A stretch of 36,831 bases of DNA from positions 1 through 36,831 of the forward strand of contig JAGAAL010000002.1 of assembly GCA_017615245.1 (NCBI GenBank), given 5' to 3'. The position numbers and the translations under genes are program-made. A model generated the notes under the pieces. That model did not search any database. It was not told where the DNA came from and was given only the letters and a program-made list of their open reading frames with translations. Every line of letters begins with the position of its first letter. The stretch's first letter is position 1. The stretch is from Bacteroidaceae bacterium. Lineage in GTDB: Bacteria; Bacteroidota; Bacteroidia; Bacteroidales; Bacteroidaceae. Positions 1 through 9,500 of this stretch are shown piece by piece.

Positions 1-222
1 GCCGTAGGTCTTCGCCTGCGTTTCCTCCCCGAGACAGCCACCGAGGAGAGCATCTCGCAGAGGGAGTTCCTCAAGAAAGCACGCTTCATCGATGTGGCTG
101 ACTTGGCCAATCTGGATGAGACTCCCGAGAATGAGGAAGGCGGCACCGTGATTGAGGACGATGGTGGCAACACAGGTGGCGACAATGGCGGCGGAGGTTC
201 TGGCGGTGTGGATCAGAACTAA
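1..222 (+). CDS. 3' end of a probable HU-like DNA-binding protein with Gly/Asp tail (partial)
   Basis: An open frame runs from the first base of the window to a TAA at 220-222, giving the last 73 residues of a protein whose start lies outside. The visible part reads VGLRLRFLPETATEESISQ, then a short helical stretch (FLKKARFIDVADLANL), then an acidic and glycine-rich tail ending GGGGSGGVDQN. In Bacteroidales, small HU-like proteins (the HU-HIG group) often end in such a beta segment plus a low-complexity Gly/Asp tail; that assignment is from memory of the family, because the DNA-binding arm is not in the window. The low-complexity repeat at 230-330 starts 8 bases after the stop. An unrelated small protein with a disordered tail remains possible. 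Confidence 0.45.
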   Translation, partial: AVGLRLRFLPETATEESISQREFLKKARFIDVADLANLDETPENEEGGTVIEDDGGNTGGDNGGGGSGGVDQN

Positions 223-229
223 GGGATTA

Positions 230-330
230 GTGTAGAGTTTAAAGTGTAGAGTTTAAAGTGTAGAGTTTAGAGTAGTTGAGAGTTGAGAGTGTAGAGTTGT
301 GAGTTTAGACTAAAAAGTCTAAGGTCTAAA
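230..330 (+). repeat. Low-complexity AGAGTTTAAAGT repeat downstream of a stop codon, with small hairpin
   Basis: A 14-bp unit GTGTAGAGTTTAAA is tandemly repeated about 2.9 times at 230-270 and continues as degenerate GAGAGTTGAGAGTGTAGAG-type sequence to about 305. It closes with a perfect inverted repeat TTAGACT-AAAA-AGTCTAA at 305-322. The hairpin lacks a T-run on this strand, so it is a weak terminator at best. Similar purine-rich AGTTTAGAG/AGTTGAAAG blocks occur at 14231-14265, 14971-14990, 28309-28334 and 33358-33395 in this window. Confidence 0.7.
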
Positions 331-407
331 ATCCTGGTGTTTTGGTCATTATGGGTGAATGGATGGTGCGAAACGGTTGTTTTTTTGTTAAAATGGTGTG
401 AAATTTG

Positions 408-437
408 TTGTCGTATGTGAAAAAATAGTTATCTTTG
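408..437 (+). promoter_or_regulatory. Bacteroidota-type promoter for the giant-protein operon
   Basis: TATCTTTG at 430-437 matches the TAnnTTTG -7 box of the Bacteroidota primary sigma factor exactly. A TTG at 408-410 lies 19 bases upstream, the usual -33 spacing. Transcription would begin near 444, leaving a leader of about 58 bases before the ATG at 502. The rest of 223-501 holds only the repeat block and AT-rich sequence. Confidence 0.65.
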
Positions 438-501
438 CAGCCAAGGCTGATACTAATGCCTATGCTATTTTGATATCAACAAAAAACTAACTGAATATTT
501 C

Positions 502-3500
502 ATGAAACAAATCAAAACAAACTATTTACAGGCTGGCCACTTACAACGTGTGCGGGGCTTATTGAGAGGGATGTTTCTGTCTCTTCTGCTGATGATGCTC
601 GTGCCGGCTGTGGCTTGGGCTGATGATGAATTGGAAACCGTCTTGCTCGACGGTACGAGTTACTATGTGTTGCGCTCTAATGCCGACTGGATGGTGTTCA
701 AGCAACTGGTCTTGGATGCCAAGGGGACGAAGGATGTGAATGCCATCATGGATGCCGACTTTTCGATTACTAACAGTATTGCCTTGGAATCGGGCAGCCC
801 TTACCGAGGCATCTTCAATGGTAATGGCCATACGCTGAATGTGAATATCAAGGGAGGCACTTCTAGTTATATCGCTCCGTTCTCACGTGTGAAGGCTGCT
901 ACTTTCAAGAACCTGCATGTGACTGGTACTGTCGGTGGCGGTCTTCATTCATCAGGACTGATAGGCTTGATTGACGGCAACCCCGAGGTATATGTTGAGA
1001 AGGTGTGGGTGTCGGCTACCGTCACATCTACCAACGACCATGTGGGCGGATTTATAGGACATAGTCAAGATGCTAATTTGTATCTTACGGACTGCCGGTT
1101 CGATGGCACTCTTAATGCCAACGGAGCAAACGGTTCGTATGGAGGTGCCTTCTGCGGATGGGGACACAATGGTTCATGGACTTTCCATCGTCTCTATGAA
1201 AACGGTACGTACAACTCAATACAGCATGCCGGCTTTAGCTATTGGTATGATAATGCCGGTAATAAGGACACCCGTTTGTGGGGCTATAACGGCAAGAGTT
1301 CGAATTGTAAATCGTCCCACGACTGGGGTGAGATGTATGATGCCGACCACAGAAACGTCAAGGATCAGGAGCAGTTGATGAAATGGATGAATGAAGAGAA
1401 ACGTGGTACGTGGCATCTTGTCGATGGCAAGGCTGTGCCTGTGTTTGAGGAATATCCGAGTGAAGACGACGTCAGCGTGGAGGCCTACGATGCTGTGCCG
1501 GGTACTGAGGAGGGCGATGAGGGATCGGTGCGTATTCCTGTCACCAGCACCAGCAGGATTCTGTATGTGGACGCTACCTATACCGATGCCGACGGCAACA
1601 GGCAGGCATTGCCTCGCACGACGCTCGATAAGAATGCGTATTACTGCTTCCTGCGTCTGCCGGCTACCGAGAAGATAACCGACCTGACCATCACCGCCAA
1701 ACTGGAGGTGGGACACCGAACGTTGACGGTTGACAAGGTGCCAATGATTCACAGTCCGCGCATGCTGAAGGCTGACGTGGATAGTGTGGGAGGCGTGAAG
1801 CTGCAATGGAAAGCCCTCGACCGCGATATGGAGGACCTGTTTGACGGCGACATCTTCAAGGTGCAACGCTCGCTGACGGGTAAGCTGGAGGACTTTGAGG
1901 ATTTGGAATCGGATGTGATGTACGACAGCAAGACGGAGAACTACCTGTATCGCGACTCTACACTCATATCGTCGCTGAAGGCCGAACATATCGACAAGAA
2001 AATAGGTATTCCGCTAGTGCGCTACCGTGTGTTGCGTGCTACGACAGAGCAACTGTGGGGTAAGGATAAGAACCCGACCGTGGCTTACGTGCAGCCGCAG
2101 TTCGCTACCCTGGAACTCATGAAGCCGAAGGATGTCACCGCAGCATGGAGCGACCTGAACGAGCATAAGGCAAAGGTGACGTGGAAATGGACAGAGAACG
2201 ACAATTCGCACAACTATGTGTGGGACGACCGTGCTGAGATAAAGGTTGTGACGAAGATGTACAATAAAGCAGGACAATTCGTCGATAGCCTCGTGACCGT
2301 ATTGACCGACGAACAATACCGTAAGTGCGAGGCAGAGCTGACGCTCAACCGCTCGTGTGTCACCTATGACATGCGCTTCATCGTCGATGGAACCAAGTCG
2401 CCGATAGGCAAGGGCGAGGGTGAGATTTTTGCTGTGCTGAACAGCCTTGCTGACTATAAAAGCTATGCCAACAAACTGTTTGATCGTAAGTCTGTGGCTC
2501 CTAATGCCATCATGACCAATAACATCACGTTGGATGGAGAAGAGGATGCCAGTTACTATCTGGGGTACAGGTATAATGCGCTTGGACATCCTGCTTATAC
2601 GGGTAACTTCAACGGCAACGGGTATACGCTGAACGTCAAATTCCCCAATAATGCGAAATATGTGTCAGCATTAGGACCTTTCATGCATGTTGCCGACGGA
2701 GCTGTCATCTGTAACCTGAAAGTGTCAGGCTCAGGCTCAGCCGGTTCCCCGCATGCAGGTGGTATTGTGGGACAGCTGGATGGAGGAATGCTGTTCCTTG
2801 AGAACTGCCATTCGACTTTCTCGATGCAGACGGGACTAAGCTCCACCGACTGTGCATCTGGCGGATTGGTGGGACATTGTGTTGACTCAATCGGCGATCC
2901 CGCAACCCTGTATGTCAGCAACTGCTTCAGTGACGGCAGTTTCGGCCCTGCTGGCGCCCAAGTAGGAGGTTTCGGAGGTGTCGTAGGCTATATCGATGCC
3001 AATGTAATGTCGGTAGTGTCGAACAGCTACGTGTATATTTCGGTTTCCAGCGGTGCTTTGGATGGAACGTTTGGAAACTGTTACACTATCGCGAGGGGCG
3101 ATAATAATATATTGAATGTTATACAAGACTCCAAGTACAGAGATAAGTGGGATGTAAATCAGGGCAAGCAGTCGAACTCAGCTCCCGACAATTGGTGCTG
3201 GCAGAGCGGAAAACCTGTCATGAAACAGGTGCAGTTCTCAACCCCTGTATCGGGTAGTGTGACCGATGTGAAGCTGCCAGCCGATAAGTTCTATTATGAG
3301 AACCTGGGGCACATCGACAAGAAGTCGCTCAAGACAACGACGCTGCAAAGCTCCGTACTGTTAGAGTGGAATCTCGAAGGTGAGGACGCTATGGACTACT
3401 TCGAGGTGTGGCGCCGCGAGGTGAATGGAAAAGACTCCATCTGTATTGCCACCCAGCTGAGCGTGATGGAATATGAGGACAAGAACGTCTCTGCCATCCG

Positions 3501-6500
3501 TAATTATGAATATAAGGTGCGTGGTGTGAACGACTGCGAAGGCCGGCAGTATGAGGACACCAAGTGGGTTCCCGGCCATTGCGTACAGACAGGACTTGTA
3601 GAAGGCTATGTGCGCTTCTCCGACGGAACAGGCGTGCCGGGAGTGACCGTATCAGCTGTTCCTGATGGAAAGACTTCCGCCACCACGGGTGGAACAGCCG
3701 TTACCGACGAGCGCGGCTACTACTGCATCGACGGACTGCCTTATTGGAACAAAACCACAGGTGCATACAATATTACGACCAACCAGACGGGCGGAGATAC
3801 ACGAACTGCTGAGTTTGACGGCAATACCAACCAGTATTCCGACAAGAACTTTACCATCACCAGCAGCGTGAAGTTCTCAGGCTTTGTGATGTACGAGGGT
3901 ACCAGCATCCCTGTGCAGAACGTAAGCTTCAAGGTGGATGGCAAGGAAGTGAAGAATGCTTCCGGCCCTGTGAAGACCGACTTCGAGGGTAAGTTCTCGT
4001 TCCGTATGGTGCCAGGCAAGAAACACACCATCCAAGCCTTCAAGGACGGTCACGAATTCTGGCAGGACGGTTACTATATGAATGGTACGGAGACCAACGT
4101 GCTGTTCTCGAACGACAAGGCTGATGTGTATTTCTACGACCAGACAAAGGTGACACTCATAGGTCGTGTAGCCGGAGGTAAGGATCAAGGCGACCTGCCA
4201 TTGGCTAACTCCCTCTCGAAGAACAACCTGGGCGACGACCTGAAGATGGTATTCGTGCTGGAAGGCGACAACACCTCACGACTGGTGTTCGACATCACCG
4301 ACCGCAGCAAGAAAGAGCACGACACCATCTATGTACATAAGGCTCACGACAAGAAGTTCAACTACCACACACGCGTGCATACCACTCCATACCGCATGGA
4401 GGTAACCCCCGACGTGCATACCGGAGAGTACATGGTGAAACTGCCACCTGTGAAGTGGAAGATACAGCAGATTACCGCTCAGGGCTACGCAACCCTGTTC
4501 CAGGAAGGACAGACAGGTGACGTCATCGACCTGACCGACTCTATCAAATCACACACAGACCACTATACGGGTGAATGGAAGGCTGCCGATAACAAGACCG
4601 TGACCAGCGTAGATGTGACCTATAATGCTATCTACAACCGCATCTACCGCTCACCGGTTCTCCTCGAACGCAAGCAAGTAGGTTTCGACAAGTTCGACTA
4701 CTTCGGCGAGAAAGCATACTCTATGCGTACATTGACAGGCGAGAAGCAGCAGATTCAGGTTGCATACCCTGTAACGACGAAGAATCAGAAGACTGGCGTC
4801 GAAACCACGACCACACACTATACGTTCGGATATCCTGTGTTCAGCACCGACCGCAACTATTCCATCAAGCTCTCGGCTGTAGAACGCTACTATTATAATA
4901 ATAATGTACATAGCGACACCGTGGATGTGGTGAAACTCGAAGGCGGATTCGTCAACATCTACAACGGATTTGCCAACGGAGCACAACGTGATACCCTCAG
5001 ACTCGACGAGAACGGCGAGGGCATCTACACCATGCACCCGACAGAGTTGCCATATCTCTTGACAGGCAAGGACGCACTCAGCACCGTGACCTTCACGATG
5101 GAGCGCGACGGAGTGACCATAGAAGGCGAACCGCTGAAGGGATATGTCTTCACACAGCGTGCAAAACAAGGGGCTAAGGACATCCTGACCATCAAGCGAC
5201 CTGTGCTCGTCGATATCCTGCGCGACCCACCAGGCGGCGGCTCTTCTGCTAAGCTGAGCAAAGGCTCTACGTTGAAACTCGCCTACCAGATGGATATGGC
5301 ATGGAAGGGCGGTCTCAGCTTTGGCATCAGTGCCGGTTCGGGACAGAATTTCTACACAGGTGTCTGGGCAGGTGTTGGTGGCGGTGCCAACTATGGTCAG
5401 GTAGGTACTACTTCGGGTGTTTTCAATACAAGTATCGACCTCGTGTTCTCTGGTACAGGTCAACGTGCCTTTGCCTACACGATGACAGCCAACGAAGACA
5501 TCACGACCTCAAGTGCCGCAACGATGGTGGGTGCCGAAGCCGACGTCTATATGGGTATGGAAACCAATATGTTCGTTCGTCCGACGATAGCCATCCAGGC
5601 TGTGAACGACTCTGTGTTCCGCGTGAACGCAGGAGCCAGAGCAGCCGGACGCATGCTGGAGATAGCACAAGGACGTGACGAAAATGACTCGCTCATCCAC
5701 TTGGTACGTACCGAGGTAATCGGCTTAGGTCAGGAGGTGACCTCAACCTTCGTTCATTCGCAGCAGTATATTTTGAAACAACTCATACCGCAGTTGGTTA
5801 AGCAATGTCGCGAACTGATGTTTACAGGCTCTGAGGCTGAAGCCCGGAAACTGGCAAATGATACGAAAGAACCTGTCTATTGGTCGCTACGCGAGCCTGA
5901 TGACGATAAGTTTGCGATGATGAACACCGCCAAGGATGTCAACATGGGTGATGACAGCTGGAGCTGGGTATATAATACGACCATCAAGAAAGCTCAGGAG
6001 GGCATCAACTACCTCATTGTGCTGCCTAACGGTTATAAAGGAGCGGAGGAAGACAAGGTGAAAGACTATTGTGAGACCATCCTCACGTGGGCTAATATGA
6101 TAGCCCGTAACGAGAAGGAGAAACTGACGGCTACCAATAAGATGAAGAACTTCGACATCGACGGCGGCGGAGGTGTAAGCTATAGTGAGGACTTCTCGAC
6201 TGAGTACTCCAACACCTCATCTTATAACTGGTTCGGCACCGACTTCACGCACAACTACTTTGCAAATACTGATCCTAATAATCCTGAGGGCTATACAGCC
6301 GGCGATGCAGTAGCGACTGCCGCGATTGACATAGGTGTTCTTCTCGGAAATACAGTCGGTAAGTACCTGGCAGGATTGTTATCCAAAAATATGGCGATCG
6401 ATAAGACCAGTTTGGACACGTTCGCGCAAACCAACACCAGTCCGCTTGCAGAGTGGCAAATCAAGTTCGTGGGTTTGACTTGGAAGTTTGGCCTCACTCC

Positions 6501-9500
6501 TGTAGCGGCATTCGGTATTACTCCGAAGAGCAACGAAACAACCAAATACAGCCGTAAGGAGAGCTTCGACATCAAGATGGACAAGAAGTCCCACCTCGAC
6601 GTTGATGTCTATTACTCAACAATGATTGACTCACGCGATGAGACAACGATCACAAACGGCAAGCTTGATGTCTTCGTGGAGGAGAACTTCCTGAACAACG
6701 TGGACTATATGGAATACTTCCTCGACCGCAATGTAGGTTCACGCAACATCGTGAAAGACATGATCAAGCCTCGCGGATTCATCTACCGCACACGTGGCGG
6801 TGCTACGGTCCAGCCTTGGGAGCCTGAGCGCAAGACTCACTTCTACAGCACGGGTTCTGTACTCGACGAGCGCACGAAGCGAATCGAGAACCCCGTCATC
6901 AAGATGGACAAGCAGAGCATCAGCGGAGTACCATTTGACGAGCCTGCACGTTTCAAGGTCTATTTGACGAACGACAGCGAGCAACCCGAGGCTATCGGCG
7001 GCATGCTGTTTTACTGGACCTTCTATTTGGATGACAAGACGAACCCGAAGGGTGCCAAGGTGATGTGTGACGGAATGCCGCTGACGACAGCTGGTATGAC
7101 TGTAAGGCTTGTTCCGGGCGAGGTGACTGAGAAGACCATTGAAGTGTGGGCTACTGAAGACTTCGACTATGAAGACCTGACCCTCGGCCTCCTCTCGATG
7201 GGCGATATTGACACGTATAGCGAGGTGTCGTTCTCCGTTCACTATCTGCGACAGGCTGGAGCGATAGCGATTTCATCGCCAGGCGATAAGTGGATTATGA
7301 ACACCGATGCGCCTTACGACTCTATCCGTGGCTGGTACATGCCTGTCATCATCAGCGACTTCAACAAGAACCAGAAGAACTTCGACCACATAGAGCTTCA
7401 ATATAAGGAATCGACTCGCGGCGATGACTACTGGACCAACCTTTGCGGATTCTATAAAGACAAGGACCTCTATAATGCTGCCAGCGGTACGAAGGAGATG
7501 ATTCCTGAGAACGGCTATATCAATACACGCTTCTACGGCGACGGCAAGGAGATGGAGAAAGCCTACGACCTGAGGGCCGTGCTGTTCTGCCGCAACGGCA
7601 ACGACTTCATTACCAGTTCGTCAGCCGTGCTATCGGGTGTGAAGGACACCCGTCGTCCGCAACTCTTCGGCTCGGCAGATCCAAAGAATGGCATTCTGGG
7701 GCCAGGAGACAACATCATCTTCAACTTCTCAGAGGAGATAGAGCATAACTACCTGAGCCACATCACCAACTTCGAAGTGGTGGGCGAGACCAACGAGACG
7801 TCTATCCATGAGGAACCTTCGCTGCTGTTTGGCGGTAGTGGCTATGCGGCATCTCAGTCGCGGCGTAACTTCACCGACAAGAGCTTCAGCATCGACGTGA
7901 TGGTGAAGCCCGACAAGACGGGTGTGGATATGCCTATATTCAGTCATGGTACCGACGGCCACAATCTGCAGCTGTGGGTAACGAAAGACAGAAAGTTGAA
8001 AGCTGTGGTGGACGACAAGACTTTGGTGAGCGACAAAGCCATCGACTTTGACTACTTCAACCAAGTAGTCATGGTGCTTGACAACAGCGCCAAGAAGCTT
8101 TACCTCTATAACGACTCGCTCATCGGCAGCAAGGACGACGTGACCTATAGCGGCTACGGAACGCTGATATTCGGCTCTACCAACCAGAGCGAACTTGCTA
8201 AGCGCAGCTACTACAAAGGACGCATGTTGGAAGGCCGTGTATGGAACCGTGCCTTAGATCAGACCTTAATCAATACCTACGGCAAGCGACAGCTGACGGG
8301 GTATGAGATGGGACTGACCGACTACTATCCGATGGACGATGGTGAAGGTCTGACTGCCATAGACTATGGTATCGGTAGTGCCAACTTGACGTTGACGGGC
8401 GCAACATGGGCATTGCCGCGTGGTATGTCGCTGAAGCTCGACAAGACAGAGGCACGCAGCGTGAAGGGCTTGCAACTGCAGAGCGATTTCATGGCTCGCA
8501 CAAGCGAGCAGGACTACACCCTGATGTTCTGGTTCAGAACGAACAGTAATGGACGCGGTGCCTTGCTGAGCAACGGATCGGGTAGGGCAACCGATGTGAA
8601 TGCCGCTGATCGTTTCTTCATCGGTTTTGAGGGAGAGACGCTGAAATACCGCTCGAACGGTGAGGAGTATAAGCTGGGCGACAACTACAGCGACGACACT
8701 TGGCACCACTATGCAATGACGGTGAACCGTTCGCGTCAGGTATGCAATATCTATGTTGACAACGTGCTGAAGGCTTCGTTCATGACTGACAAGCTGGGCG
8801 GTATGACAGGCAACAACTTCTTCTTGGGCAACATGGTATGGCAAGAGGAAGGTAAGAACCCAGAGCAAAAGCACTACGATTATGCATTGACAGGATATAT
8901 CGACGAACTCTGCCTCTTTGAGCAGGCATTGCCAACGACGCTCATCAAGCGTTTCTCGAAGAAGAGTCCACGAGGCAGCGAAACAGGTCTTATTACCTAT
9001 TTGAACTTCAGTCGTCAGGAACGCACGATGCAGAACGAACTGTTGCTGTTCCCATACGCCTTGAACCAAGTTATTACCACTGATGAGGACGGCGTAGAGC
9101 ATATATCAACTGATAGCGTGTTCGTTAATCCCGTTGCTGAAATCATGAGCCATATCGACCAGACACTGGGTGCACCTGTTCAACCTTATCAAGAACTGAA
9201 GAATCTGAACTTCAGCTTTGTGGGCAGGGATAACCAACTGCTTGTGAACATCGACGAACTTGACAAGAAGATTAACAAGCGAACGGTATATGTCACGGTG
9301 TTCGATATCCCAGATAAGAACGGCAACTATATGGCTTCGCCTGCTACGGAGTCGTTCTATGTGAATCGCAACCCGTTGCAATGGAAGGAACGTACCCATA
9401 CTCATACTGGTTATCACGGATGGGATTCCTACTTCTCGGTAAACATCATCAATACAAGCGGTGCTGATCACACCTACACCATTGAGGGACTGCCGCGCTG

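Noticed and set aside
305-322. Intrinsic terminator after the first partial gene
   Set aside because: The 7-bp stem is perfect but AT-rich and no T-run follows; it is kept only as part of the repeat block.
8266-9102. 278-codon minus-strand frame inside the giant gene, and similar frames at 4651-5463 and 1216-1989
   Set aside because: Composition is that of a reversed coding strand; no start context or family motif, while the plus frame is continuous and domain-rich.
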